DNA from: a virus | IMG/VR virus record: IMGVR_UViG_3300036772_000567 | Location: 1-45,833 of that record | Strand: one strand, 5' to 3' | Length of the DNA: 45,833 nucleotides | Shown: piece after piece, positions 7,455 to 13,519 of the stretch | Layout: each line of letters begins with the position of its first letter | How positions within the stretch are numbered: the first letter of the stretch is position 1 | The notes under the pieces: model-generated | The model's input: the letters and a program-made list of their open reading frames with translations, nothing else | What the model was told of the DNA's origin: nothing | The model's database searches: none | Translations under genes and position numbers: made by a program

Positions 7455-7611
7455 GTTGTGCCTCCTGAATCCTGTTCATTTGCAGGGTGGTTCGGTGATC
7501 TGCATTCGCCTCAATCTGTGCCAGTTCATCCGTGAACCTCGGCTCAGCAATCAGTCGCTCCCAGACTGACGCACTATCAAGTGCTGCGTTAAATCTCTCT
7601 TCCTGAGTCAT
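7441..7611 (-). CDS. Small hypothetical gene in the recombination cluster
   Basis: ATG at 7611, TAA at 7441-7443, 56 residues (MTQEERFNAALDSASVWERL ... IQEAQRGFE). The product is an acidic helical protein. It overlaps the GTG start of the annealase by 14 bases and its own start overlaps the upstream stop (ATGA). P22 has small genes (kil, arf) in the equivalent place, but I see no convincing similarity to either. Confidence 0.6.
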   Translation of the reverse strand: MTQEERFNAALDSASVWERLIAEPRFTDELAQIEANADHRTTLQMNRIQEAQRGFE

Positions 7612-7787
7612 GCTGCGTCCTCCCGTGGCAAGGTCACGCCATATCCTTCAGACCGGAGGAAGTCGCACATCTGCTCGCGGTCTAGTTGGCTGTAAAGCTC
7701 TCGCTCATCCAGCGGCTCAAAGTCGATCTCCGGTTTCTTGGAGAAGAACTCCTGAGTGATGTGGATTTCTTTGCATTGAATTCTCAT
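7608..7787 (-). CDS. Small hypothetical gene in the recombination cluster
   Basis: ATG at 7787, TGA at 7608-7610, 59 residues, starting MRIQCKEIHITQEFFSKKPE and ending LRSEGYGVTLPREDAA. An acidic helical stretch (LYSQLDREQMCDFLRSEGY) dominates. Both ends overlap neighbouring genes by four bases, which supports a translated gene. Function unknown. Confidence 0.6.
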   Translation of the reverse strand: MRIQCKEIHITQEFFSKKPEIDFEPLDERELYSQLDREQMCDFLRSEGYGVTLPREDAA

Positions 7788-7912
7788 ACGAGACCCTTAC
7801 TCTTGCAGAACGCCCGAGCCATCAACTTGTAGCCGAGCTGGTTATTCGGGAATGACTGTTCGCTGCCGTCTATGAGGATGTGCAGCAGGGTGCCGATGAT
7901 TTGAAATCTCAT
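7784..7912 (-). CDS. Small hypothetical gene next to cIII
   Basis: ATG at 7912, TGA at 7784-7786, 42 residues starting MRFQIIGTLLHILIDGSEQS and ending ARAFCKSKGLV. It is linked by ATGA overlaps on both sides. It occupies the position of kil in lambda and P22, directly downstream of cIII, but the sequence does not match Kil in any way I can see. Confidence 0.55.
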   Translation of the reverse strand: MRFQIIGTLLHILIDGSEQSFPNNQLGYKLMARAFCKSKGLV

Positions 7913-8040
7913 GGGCGCCCCGGCTGGTTAAGGATTTCGATTAAACGCTTGGCGGCGTTCTTCGCATTACGACAGATACGGTCTAACAGTGATTCAGAGC
8001 AGCCCACGCAAGGCCCCCCGATGACATAAAAGGTATGCAT
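7909..8040 (-). CDS. cIII: CIII protein (protects CII from FtsH)
   Basis: A 43-residue protein with ATG at 8040 and TGA at 7909-7911. It matches lambda CIII along its length: GGPCVGCSESLLDRI for lambda GWPVAGCPSESLLERI, and AAKRLIEILNQPG for lambda GWKRLIDILNQPG. CIII is an amphipathic-helix inhibitor of FtsH that stabilises CII and favours lysogeny. A longer in-frame start further upstream exists but would run into the neighbouring gene. The short start matches the lambda length. Position between the gp17-like gene and the recombination genes is as in P22. Confidence 0.9.
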   Translation of the reverse strand: MHTFYVIGGPCVGCSESLLDRICRNAKNAAKRLIEILNQPGRP

Positions 8041-8057
8041 GGGATACTCCGGTTTAA

Positions 8058-9017
8058 TTAGTAATTGATTTGAACAGGTGGCTTCGTGCCGGATACGGCT
8101 GAGGCATTCTGATTTTTCACGATGGCAATCACGCATTCTTTTGCGCAATCCGGTGAGATACCAGCCTTGGTCAGAATGGCGATTACTTGGTTGTTGATGG
8201 CTTTCTGATGCTCGATGTTTGCAGCGCGGGCAGCAGCTTCGTCAGCGATGCGCTTCTCTTCTGCCAGACGAGCATCTTCTTTCTGTTTGGCTTTGAGTTG
8301 CTCAGCTGCGATAGCTTCCTGCTTCTCGCGTTCTGCTTGCTGTGCTGCTGCTAACCGGTCGGCTTCAGCCTTGTTGGCTGCATCAATGCGGTCTTGCTCT
8401 GCTTTCTTCTCAGCTGCAATGCGGTTGGCTTCAGCCAGCGCTGCCTGAGATTTCAGGTCGGCTTCACGCTGCAATGCCGCATCACGTTCACGCTGTGCAG
8501 TTGCCTCCGATTCGAGGCGTGCTTTCTCTGCCGCTTCCTTGGCAATGCGTTCTTCGTGTTCTTTCTGTTTGCGCTCGGCCTCTGCTTTTGTGTCGGCGGC
8601 GTCACGGTCGAACTTCTCGTTCATGAGCAGGGCGATTTCGTGATCTGCTTCTGCCAACTTAGCCAGGCGAATGCTTTCCTGTTCCGCTTCCCACTCTTCG
8701 CGAGGCTTCAGCGTTTTGGCCTTGAGAGCATCCAGCCGGTCACGAACTGTTTTCCTGTTTGCGTCGATTTTCTTAGGGATTTCTTTGTACTCATCGACAA
8801 GGTCTTTGCCGAGGCTGTCGAGATATGTTTTTGTTTTGGCGATTTTCAAGCCAAGCGATCCGATAGCATCGCGGCCTTTCTTAGTCGATACATCAGGCAC
8901 AAACGAGCTAACCTCTTGCTCAACCTTCAGCAGGATGGCTTCTATCTCATCGGGTGCAGTAAATACCGTGAGCGCGTTCTTAGGCTCGACGATAACCAGT
9001 TCAGTAGACTCACTCAT
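8058..9017 (-). CDS. Coiled-coil phage protein, TolA-like middle region
   Basis: A 319-residue protein. Residues 1-95 are a folded-looking domain (SFVPDVSTKKGRDAIGSLGL, KEIPKKIDANRKTVRDRLDA). About 95-255 is an uninterrupted Ala/Glu/Lys/Arg/Gln coiled coil that database searches often label TolA-like because of composition. The last 60 residues form a globular tail (ITKAGISPDCAKECVIAIVK). Such proteins are frequent between cIII and gp17 in lambdoid phages, and their function is unknown. The TolA label would reflect composition, not homology. Confidence 0.75.
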   Translation of the reverse strand: MSESTELVIVEPKNALTVFTAPDEIEAILLKVEQEVSSFVPDVSTKKGRDAIGSLGLKIAKTKTYLDSLGKDLVDEYKEIPKKIDANRKTVRDRLDALKAKTLKPREEWEAEQESIRLAKLAEADHEIALLMNEKFDRDAADTKAEAERKQKEHEERIAKEAAEKARLESEATAQRERDAALQREADLKSQAALAEANRIAAEKKAEQDRIDAANKAEADRLAAAQQAEREKQEAIAAEQLKAKQKEDARLAEEKRIADEAAARAANIEHQKAINNQVIAILTKAGISPDCAKECVIAIVKNQNASAVSGTKPPVQINY

Positions 9018-9048
9018 GGCAACTCCTGTAATTGATGTTTAGATGAAG

Positions 9049-9072
9049 AAGCCAGCTCTTGAACTGGCTTTT
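9049..9072. terminator. Terminator-like hairpin
   Basis: Stem AAGCCAG / CTGGCTT with T residues on the plus-strand side. It lies just upstream of the 8058-9017 gene. It is followed on the minus strand by TCTTC rather than a clean T-run, so it may act mainly as an RNA structure. Confidence 0.4.
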
Positions 9073-9081
9073 GCATCCATT

Positions 9082-9103
9082 AAAAAGCCGCGGTTAGGCG
9101 GCT
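9082..9103 (-). terminator. Intrinsic terminator after the gp17-like gene
   Basis: Minus strand AGCCGC-loop-GCGGCT followed by TTTTA, overlapping the last codons and stop of the gp17-like gene. Confidence 0.6.
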
Positions 9104-9402
9104 GATTCTGCTTGCTCATTCAGGCTCTCGATGTACTCGCGAGGGTCTTCGAAATCGTCGTTGTACCAGTCAACCCACTTATCAGAGAGCTCCATGTCGC
9201 GCATGTCTTCTTCTGTCAGGGTTTCATCCCACATCTGCAGGCCGTTCATGTTGCAGTAGTCTGGCTTGATGCGGTTCTCGTATTGGAACAGGTCGTAGTC
9301 AGCCAGTGCATTCATCATGCGGACGCCTTCTTCTACGGTTGCTACTTCGACCTTGAACGACTTCATCGGAAGCTGCGGAACGTGCCAAACTCGTAATTTC
9401 AT
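9094..9402 (-). CDS. P22 gp17-like protein (superinfection-exclusion-associated)
   Basis: A 102-residue acidic protein. Its start (MKLRVWHVPQLPMKSFKVEV) and middle (YDLFQYENRIKPDYCNMNGL) read like the gene 17 family found upstream of cIII in P22-like phages. Gene 17 has been linked to overcoming or causing superinfection exclusion, but the mechanism is not defined. Position matches P22 (upstream of cIII). It is very acidic at the C-terminus (DWYNDDFEDPREYIES). Terminators bracket it on both sides. Confidence 0.6.
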   Translation of the reverse strand: MKLRVWHVPQLPMKSFKVEVATVEEGVRMMNALADYDLFQYENRIKPDYCNMNGLQMWDETLTEEDMRDMELSDKWVDWYNDDFEDPREYIESLNEQAESAA

Positions 9403-9416
9403 ATTTACTCCAGTTA

Positions 9417-9444
9417 TAAAAAATCCCTGCGGGGTGACAGGGCG
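9417..9444 (-). terminator. Intrinsic terminator, leftward
   Basis: Minus strand CCCTG-loop-CAGGG followed by ATTTTTT, just upstream of the gp17-like gene. The roughly 75 bases between it and 9520 hold nothing I can identify. Confidence 0.55.
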
Positions 9445-9520
9445 AAGTGGTTCACAGCATTAAGGTTGATAAGGGGCGCTTATCATGCTGAGCACTCAGT
9501 GAATGCGCAGCAGGAAGGGG

Positions 9521-9689
9521 CTACTTACCGAGTGCTTTTTTGATTGCAGATTCAAGCTGAAAAAGAAGCTCTTCAGTGGGATTTAGAGATACTTCTTTTG
9601 AGTCGTACCCAGCGGCGTAAAGCTGGTTGCGTGAGCGCATACAGGCCTCTAACAGAACAGGTGCCTATCGTTCCTTTAAATTCACTCAT
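9521..9689 (-). pseudogene. Remnant of an MSEFKGT-type phage gene, internally deleted
   Basis: Translation from ATG at 9689 gives MSEFKGT, the hallmark start of a common lambdoid protein family (usually MSEFKGTPGPW). It then goes out of frame and stops early. In the next frame the downstream half reads APVLLEACMRSRNQLYAAGY and ends LESAIKKALGK to the TAG at 9521. That is the usual C-terminus of the same family (normally AAPELLEAC...SAIKKALG). A TAG lies immediately before APVLLEAC. The simplest reading is loss of the central segment, joining both ends out of frame. The start still overlaps the upstream gene's stop. Confidence 0.65.
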
Positions 9690-9856
9690 ACTTCCTCCTC
9701 AACCTTAATTTCAGCCTTACGCAAGAACTTCTCATACTGCTCATGGTTCATTCGAACAGATGAGCGTTCTGCTTCATTTTTAATTACGTATTCGTAACCG
9801 TTAGCCATCCTCAAGACGAGAAAGTGCTCACCGGTTAAAGTGTTGAACAGCTTCAT
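9686..9856 (-). CDS. Small hypothetical phage protein
   Basis: ATG at 9856, TGA at 9686-9688, 56 residues beginning MKLFNTLTGEHFLVLRMANG and ending KAEIKVEEEV. The start is a short beta hairpin, followed by a charged helix. The stop overlaps the ATG of the downstream remnant. Function unknown. Confidence 0.6.
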   Translation of the reverse strand: MKLFNTLTGEHFLVLRMANGYEYVIKNEAERSSVRMNHEQYEKFLRKAEIKVEEEV

Positions 9857-9887
9857 GGGGATGACTCCGGTGGGTTGTTAAGAAGGG

Positions 9888-10073
9888 TTATTCGGTATCT
9901 GGCTCAACCACAAATGAAACACCATCACGAATTAAATCTTCAACCTGATGGCTATTATCTTCATCGTCTCTAACCCAGCACGTGCCGTCTTCATTCTGGT
10001 GAATGGCGTAGATAAAATCATCTTCAAAGCAGGAGTCATTTGAGTCAGTTACGACCAGTTGCATATTACTCAT
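9888..10073 (-). CDS. Small acidic hypothetical phage protein
   Basis: A 61-residue, strongly acidic protein (SNDSCFEDDFIYAIHQNEDG, then DEDNSHQVEDLIRDGVSF). It has the composition of DNA-mimic or small regulatory phage proteins, but nothing in the sequence proves a role. It belongs to the block of short early genes downstream of N. Confidence 0.6.
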   Translation of the reverse strand: MSNMQLVVTDSNDSCFEDDFIYAIHQNEDGTCWVRDDEDNSHQVEDLIRDGVSFVVEPDTE

Positions 10074-10112
10074 ATCGGTAGTCTCAGTTAGTTATGTTAT
10101 GCGGGGTGGGGG

Positions 10113-10256
10113 TTAGACCTCCGCGCTCAATTCGTCGCGGATGTCGCCAGATGCAAGCATTAAATCCCAATCATTATCACGACACGCTTCGCCTGCAATT
10201 CGATAAGAGACGCCGTATTTTTTCATCAGAAACCTAATCATTTCCTCTTTGCTCAT
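10113..10256 (-). CDS. Small hypothetical phage protein
   Basis: ATG at 10256, TAA at 10113-10115, 47 residues starting MSKEEMIRFLMKKYGVSYRI and ending DIRDELSAEV. It is a predicted three-helix protein without a recognised family. It lies in the early leftward operon, where anti-host functions often reside. Confidence 0.55.
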   Translation of the reverse strand: MSKEEMIRFLMKKYGVSYRIAGEACRDNDWDLMLASGDIRDELSAEV

Positions 10257-10275
10257 CTCTCACCTCATAGTGCAG

Positions 10276-10482
10276 TTACTGTTGCTGACACCAGTCTTTG
10301 GCGCCGTTAATCCCAGCCATCTGAGTCGCACACGCGCCGTCTTTAACAATGTCGAAGCACCCAGCGCGATAATAAATATCAAAGCCGTTTTGATGCGTTA
10401 CAAAGCGTTCCGGCTGATATGTTTCGGGTCCATAACCCTTGGCATCTTTGTACCAAGGGTTGGTGTATGTGACGTCTTTCAT
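10276..10482 (-). CDS. Small hypothetical phage protein
   Basis: A 68-residue protein with two central cysteines and a Cys near the C-terminus (AGCFDIVKDGACATQMAG, DWCQQQ). The aromatic-rich first half (YTNPWYKDAKGYGPETYQ, then GFDIYYR) is typical of a family I have seen in P22-like left arms without assigned function. Its ATG overlaps the TAA of the upstream gene (TAATG), so it is translationally coupled. Confidence 0.65.
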   Translation of the reverse strand: MKDVTYTNPWYKDAKGYGPETYQPERFVTHQNGFDIYYRAGCFDIVKDGACATQMAGINGAKDWCQQQ

Positions 10483-10592
10483 TAGGCTTTCTTCTGCTGC
10501 ATCTTACGTTTGATATCAGCAACCATGCGCTTAGCCATATCTCGGTCTTCACACAGCTCTAAGGCTTTCTGAAAGAGTTCTTTGTCTGACAT
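10482..10592 (-). CDS. 36-residue hypothetical protein
   Basis: ATG at 10592, TAA at 10482-10484, product MSDKELFQKALELCEDRDMA followed by KRMVADIKRKMQQKKA. It is a single amphipathic, very basic helix at its C-terminus. The TAATG overlap with the downstream gene supports translation. Function unknown. Confidence 0.55.
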   Translation of the reverse strand: MSDKELFQKALELCEDRDMAKRMVADIKRKMQQKKA

Positions 10593-10607
10593 ATTTTTTA
10601 CTCCTGA

Positions 10608-10871
10608 TTAACGGGCTGTGACTGTGTCAGCTGACTTGCGGAAGCCGGCTGCGAAAATTGCCACGTCAGGCAAACAGATATTGTCTGCGCTTGCCTGTTC
10701 TTTACTGCGCAACGGTAATGACATCGTTGCTTTGTAGACTCTCGCTGAACAGCCTGAGAGGCTCAGAGCGACGTTCTTCTCTAACTTGATATCCTTGCTA
10801 GCCTCAGCTGCTTTCGCTGCGTTGTGAGCTGTCATGCGACGTGCGTTATACCTTTGCTTTGAGTTCATCAT
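10608..10871 (-). CDS. N: N-type transcription antiterminator
   Basis: An 87-residue protein, the first gene after PL and nutL. The N-terminal segment SKQRYNARRMTAHNAAKAAE is an arginine-rich motif for boxB RNA. The C-terminus NICLPDVAIFAAGFRKSADT (then VTAR) closely parallels the C-terminus of P22 N (LLPGVALYAAGHRKS...ITAR). N loads on RNA polymerase with Nus factors at nut sites and lets it pass terminators in both early operons. I place the start at the first of two adjacent ATGs, preceded by GAGGAA. Longer upstream starts would extend into the leader. Confidence 0.85.
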   Translation of the reverse strand: MMNSKQRYNARRMTAHNAAKAAEASKDIKLEKNVALSLSGCSARVYKATMSLPLRSKEQASADNICLPDVAIFAAGFRKSADTVTAR

Positions 10872-10950
10872 GTGTTCCTCGGTAAGTGCTTGGGTGGTAG
10901 ATGGTCGGCACCACATCCTTAAGCCCGACAGGTTCAGGGAATCATCTACC

Positions 10951-10969
10951 CCGAAGCACTTTCCTTCGG
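10951..10969 (-). other. Stem-loop between nutL and N
   Basis: CCGAAG / CTTCGG, 6 bp with a 7-nt loop, in the N leader RNA without a following T-run. In lambda a leader stem-loop at this place is cut by RNase III and controls N translation. The same role here is an analogy, not shown. Confidence 0.35.
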
Positions 10970-10970
10970 T

Positions 10971-11008
10971 CTCCTGAGTTCAGGAGAAATCATATTGTTA
11001 AAGAAGCA
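10971..11008 (-). promoter_or_regulatory. nutL: nutL (boxA and boxB)
   Basis: On the minus strand boxA TGCTTCTTTAACA (11008-10996) is followed about 10 bases later by the near-perfect palindrome CTCCTGAACTCAGGAG (10986-10971), the boxB hairpin. The boxA resembles the rrn/lambda consensus, and the same boxB loop GAACTC recurs in nutR. Placed between PL and N, this is the loading site for the N complex. Confidence 0.85.
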
Positions 11009-11076
11009 GTCGGACTTCCTGTCCAACACGGCTGATAGTTCCTTCTGCCGTATCGATGTTTTGTTTCGATGGAGTG

Positions 11077-11105
11077 ACTTTATCGAAATGATAAATTCAT
11101 GGCAA
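11077..11105 (-). promoter_or_regulatory. PL: PL promoter with operator OL1
   Basis: -35 TTGCCA (11105-11100), a 17-bp spacer and -10 TAAAGT (11082-11077), reading leftward toward N. The spacer contains TTTATC-GAAAT-GATAAA (11079-11095), a perfect 6-bp inverted repeat with a 5-bp centre. The same arrangement occurs in PR, so CI and Cro binding would block polymerase directly. Confidence 0.85.
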
Positions 11106-11153
11106 TAGCAAAATGATAAATTTACTAGGAATTTAGATTATCGTTTTGATTAA
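11104..11153. promoter_or_regulatory. Probable OL2 and OL3 operators
   Basis: A second site has one good half (GATAAA, 11115-11120) and a poor partner (11104-11109). A third reads ATTATC-GTTTT-GATTAA (11137-11153). Both fit the operator consensus TTTATC-N5-GATAAA with mismatches. The stretch 11160-11254 beyond them contains no gene or site that I can identify. Confidence 0.55.
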
Positions 11154-11254
11154 ATTGATAATTTATTTTTAAAATTTCTTATGACAAGACTCATCGCACC
11201 CGCGTTTAGGTGTGGTGAATTGGTGTGGAAGGGGGGTTAGCGGATTACAGGCAC

Positions 11255-11280
11255 AAAAAACCCGGCTCGGTGGCCGGGTT
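11255..11280 (-). terminator. Terminator of the P63C gene
   Basis: Minus strand AACCCGGC-CACCGA-GCCGGGTT, an 8-bp stem ending in a run of T residues, directly after the stop of the P63C-domain gene. It isolates that gene from PL. Confidence 0.85.
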
Positions 11281-11293
11281 CAGGTGGCTTGTA

Positions 11294-12271
11294 TTAGAAA
11301 TCAGGTTTCATCTTGCCGAATACTTTATCGATGCCTTGCTCGTATTCTTCTTTGGTGTCACTCATGGCTGCCACGCCTAAGAGTTTCCCTATATGTTGGC
11401 GGAGTGCTTTAACTCCAATTTCAGAGAGGAATAAGTGCAGTTTATCACTTGGTTTTCCGCCTTCTTCCCTGCTAGCCCTAATCTGATCCAATATTTTGCC
11501 TTTGCTTTTTGCTAGGGGAACATAAATTTGCATGTTTGTTAACTGGCCAAATCGAATCGGCCTACCACGCTCAGGTCTATTAAGTTGATACAAGCGATAC
11601 CATTCTTCGTAAAGTTCATCTGGGAATTCTTTTTCATAACCGCGAGCCTCTTCTCTGACGAAGGCTTTAAATGCATCTATTACTTCTTGGACTTCTGGGC
11701 GATATCCTGCAATCGCATATCCCAAGCCTTTTAACCCAGCCTTCATTGATGCAGTAACAAGTCGCTGTGCAAGCTCAGCTGATTTAGCTCTTGATCTTGG
11801 GAGGGAGCCTGCTCTTTCCGCATTAATAACTGCTGTGGCGATATCTCCAATGAGTACTATGTCGAAACCATGAGCCTCATCTGATAGGGAGTTTGGGACT
11901 GGAGAGCGCCATTGAAAAATAAGTGGTTTCTCTATTTTTTCCAGTAAAAAGGGATCAATGAATTTTGACATGTAATTGGTGTTGAGGAATCGGTCGACAT
12001 CCCTGCCATGCTCACCAATTCCTAATAATTTAGCCAGGCCTGTTTTAGACACTACGACAGTTTTGTCTGCGTCATCTAAGATGTAGCATTCTGCGTCTAT
12101 GCCAAAGTCATCCATAAAACTACCTTTATGGGTGGCTTTGCTAGGCTTTCCTTTCCATCTGGCCGCAGCGGCTTTTTTTGCAATGTCAGCTCGCTGTTCT
12201 TTAGTCAGGGATTTAGCTCTAGCTAGCCCACCTTTAGCTTTGCCTTCTGGAATGGTATTTTTGTCAGACAT
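11294..12271 (-). CDS. P63C-domain protein in the rex position
   Basis: I place the start at 12271 (MSDKNTIPEGKAKGGLARAK), giving 325 residues. The extra upstream codons in the open frame run through the promoter. The N-terminal 45 residues are a basic Ala/Lys segment (GGLARAKSLTKEQRADIAKK) of the kind found in phage and plasmid proteins with this module. Around 230-290 lie FPDELYEEWYRLYQLNRPER and GQLTNMQIYVPLAKSKGKIL, which I associate with the P63C domain. No biochemical role is established to my knowledge. It lies between cI and PL on the repressor strand, like rexAB in lambda, but has its own promoter and terminator, so it is probably a lysogen-expressed cargo gene. Confidence 0.75.
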   Translation of the reverse strand: MSDKNTIPEGKAKGGLARAKSLTKEQRADIAKKAAAARWKGKPSKATHKGSFMDDFGIDAECYILDDADKTVVVSKTGLAKLLGIGEHGRDVDRFLNTNYMSKFIDPFLLEKIEKPLIFQWRSPVPNSLSDEAHGFDIVLIGDIATAVINAERAGSLPRSRAKSAELAQRLVTASMKAGLKGLGYAIAGYRPEVQEVIDAFKAFVREEARGYEKEFPDELYEEWYRLYQLNRPERGRPIRFGQLTNMQIYVPLAKSKGKILDQIRASREEGGKPSDKLHLFLSEIGVKALRQHIGKLLGVAAMSDTKEEYEQGIDKVFGKMKPDF

Positions 12272-12309
12272 TATGCAAGCACCTTTTTTGTGAAATGTGC
12301 TTGCATAAT
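12270..12309. repeat. 13-bp perfect inverted repeat over the P63C start
   Basis: ATTATGCAAGCAC (12270-12282) and its exact complement (12297-12309), separated by 14 bases. The repeat spans the -10 region, ribosome site and start codon of the P63C gene. It could be a protein operator or an RNA hairpin that hides the start. Confidence 0.8.
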
Positions 12310-12334
12310 AGACACTGTGTTTATGTACAAGCAA
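12305..12334 (-). promoter_or_regulatory. Probable promoter of the P63C gene
   Basis: -10 TATTAT (12310-12305) with -35-like TTGCTT (12334-12329) at an 18-bp spacer. The -10 overlaps the right arm of the inverted repeat. Further copies of the GCAAGCA core flank it. Needed because a terminator separates this gene from cI. Confidence 0.55.
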
Positions 12335-12372
12335 GCATTAATTTAAAATATTATGCATGCATGTTTTCATCC

Positions 12373-12398
12373 AAAAAAAAGGCCGCATCTCTGCGACC
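12373..12398 (-). terminator. cI terminator
   Basis: Minus strand GGTCGC-AGAGAT-GCGGCC (one T-G pair) followed by eight T residues, 25 bases after the cI stop. Confidence 0.8.
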
Positions 12399-12423
12399 TC
12401 TCACTCAGGCTCCGAGCTAGCTG

Positions 12424-13110
12424 TTATGGGATGTGCTCCCACTTAATATCTACAACCACGCCGATAATCTTGCAGTTACCGTTAACGATTGTTGGTGGAT
12501 GATGCGGGTTAAGCGCCTTCAAGTAGCAGCGTCCAGCGTCAATCATGTACTGCTTGAAGGTGGCCTCGTTCTCATTTTCTAATTTAGCGACAACTAGCTT
12601 GCCGCTCACTGGCTCTCTTTCTGGATCGACCAGGATAATCATCCCCTCTGGCACGGTGAATCCTACAGGGGATGTCATGGAGTCACCCTTAACGCGCAAC
12701 CAGAAAGAATTATCACTGGCGTCTACTGTCGTTTCAGGCCAAACGTCTATCTCGTCCTTCCTGTAAGGTTCAACCGCCTCAAGCCAGCACCCAGCGCTTA
12801 CCCAACTCACGAGCGGGTACTGACCCTTGCTTTCTTTTTTCCCCACGTAAGAAACGTTAGATGCCTTTTCTGCGCTTTCACTTTGAAGAGTGTCAAGCCA
12901 ACCATTTGGTAGATTGAGTGACGCTTCAATTTTTCTAGCTAAATTCCCGCCAATATTTCTGAACGATTTTTCTCCGGTCAGCTGACTTAGCTGAGCAGGA
13001 ACCAGACCGCACAAAACGGCAAACTCAGCCCGAGTGGATTCAGGGTGTTTGTCGAGGTGATCTTTTAGTAAGGCTGCAAGATTCGCTCGCCTGATGTCTT
13101 TAGTTTCCAT
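12424..13110 (-). CDS. cI: CI repressor, self-cleaving S24 type
   Basis: A 228-residue lambda/P22-class repressor that maintains lysogeny by binding OR and OL. The N-terminal helix-turn-helix covers about 25-62 (TRAEFAVLCGLVPAQLSQLT). The C-terminal S24 domain carries a full autoproteolysis set: the scissile Ala106-Gly107 (WVSAGCW), Ser144 (KGDSM) and a Lys at 186 (EATFKQY). It should therefore be inactivated by RecA during SOS. It is divergent from cro across OR and has its own terminator. Confidence 0.95.
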   Translation of the reverse strand: METKDIRRANLAALLKDHLDKHPESTRAEFAVLCGLVPAQLSQLTGEKSFRNIGGNLARKIEASLNLPNGWLDTLQSESAEKASNVSYVGKKESKGQYPLVSWVSAGCWLEAVEPYRKDEIDVWPETTVDASDNSFWLRVKGDSMTSPVGFTVPEGMIILVDPEREPVSGKLVVAKLENENEATFKQYMIDAGRCYLKALNPHHPPTIVNGNCKIIGVVVDIKWEHIP

Positions 13111-13128
13111 GTGCCAATTTTCACACTA

Positions 13129-13196
13129 TTTAGCAATGCGATAAATATGCAAATTGATAAATATCGGTTGCAGTAAATTTATCATAACGATAAACT
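13129..13196 (+). promoter_or_regulatory. PR: OR operators and PR promoter
   Basis: Three operator-like sites lie between cI and cro. They are TTTAGC-N5-GATAAA (13129-13145), a half-conserved site ending GATAAA (13145-13161), and the perfect TTTATC-ATAAC-GATAAA (13178-13194). PR has -35 TTGCAG (13168-13173) and -10 TAAACT (13191-13196) with a 17-bp spacer that holds the perfect site, mirroring PL. PRM must read leftward from here, but I cannot place it with confidence. Confidence 0.8.
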
Positions 13197-13226
13197 TGCC
13201 TTTGAAATAACCAAGAGGACAAGACC

Positions 13227-13460
13227 ATGAACAACGATTTGCTCCGATGGAGAAAGGAAGCTAGCTCTGATGAATGGTCAAAGCTTGCCATCCTCGCAAA
13301 TACCTCAGTTGGTTACCTCGATCAAATCGCATATGGATTTCGTCGCGCTTCGCCGGGTAAGGCGAAGCAGATTGAAGCGGCAACAAAAGAATTCTCCGCT
13401 ATCGATCCGGTAACCAAAGAAAACCTAGTTTTCGCGCAGGTACGCGCTACAGCAGCATAG
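13227..13460 (+). CDS. cro: Cro-like repressor
   Basis: A 77-residue protein, first gene of the rightward operon, preceded by AGAGGA. A helix-turn-helix is visible in EWSKLAILANTSVGYLDQIA followed by RRASPGKAKQIEAATKEF. Cro binds the same operators as CI and turns down both early promoters during lytic growth. Assignment rests on position divergent from cI plus the HTH. Confidence 0.85.
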   Translation: MNNDLLRWRKEASSDEWSKLAILANTSVGYLDQIAYGFRRASPGKAKQIEAATKEFSAIDPVTKENLVFAQVRATAA

Positions 13461-13466
13461 AACTAC

Positions 13467-13505
13467 CGCTCTTTAAACAATCTGGCCGCTCTCTGAACTC
13501 AGGAG
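13467..13505 (+). promoter_or_regulatory. nutR: nutR (boxA and boxB)
   Basis: boxA CGCTCTTTAAACA (13467-13479) is followed by boxB CTCTCTGAACTCAGGAG (13489-13505). The hairpin has one bulged T relative to nutL but keeps the same GAACTC loop. It lies between cro and cII, as in lambda. Confidence 0.85.
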
Positions 13506-13519
13506 CAATAACAACAGTG

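Noticed and set aside
6954-7535. 193-codon plus-strand frame opposite the annealase
   Set aside because: Composition (Cys, His, Phe, Ser rich) and full overlap with a strongly supported gene mark it as a shadow.
8058-9017. TolA-like cell-envelope protein
   Set aside because: The resemblance is only the Ala/Lys/Glu coiled coil. There is no signal peptide or membrane anchor.
8394-9035. Long open frames on the plus strand opposite the coiled-coil gene
   Set aside because: They mirror the Ala/Glu/Lys-rich coding repeat of the minus-strand gene and are Cys/Leu/Phe-rich, as expected for antisense shadows. No ribosome site or neighbour logic.
12270-12370. Toxin-antitoxin operator
   Set aside because: The inverted repeat is operator-like, but only one gene follows and it is a P63C protein. 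There is no small partner gene in frame.
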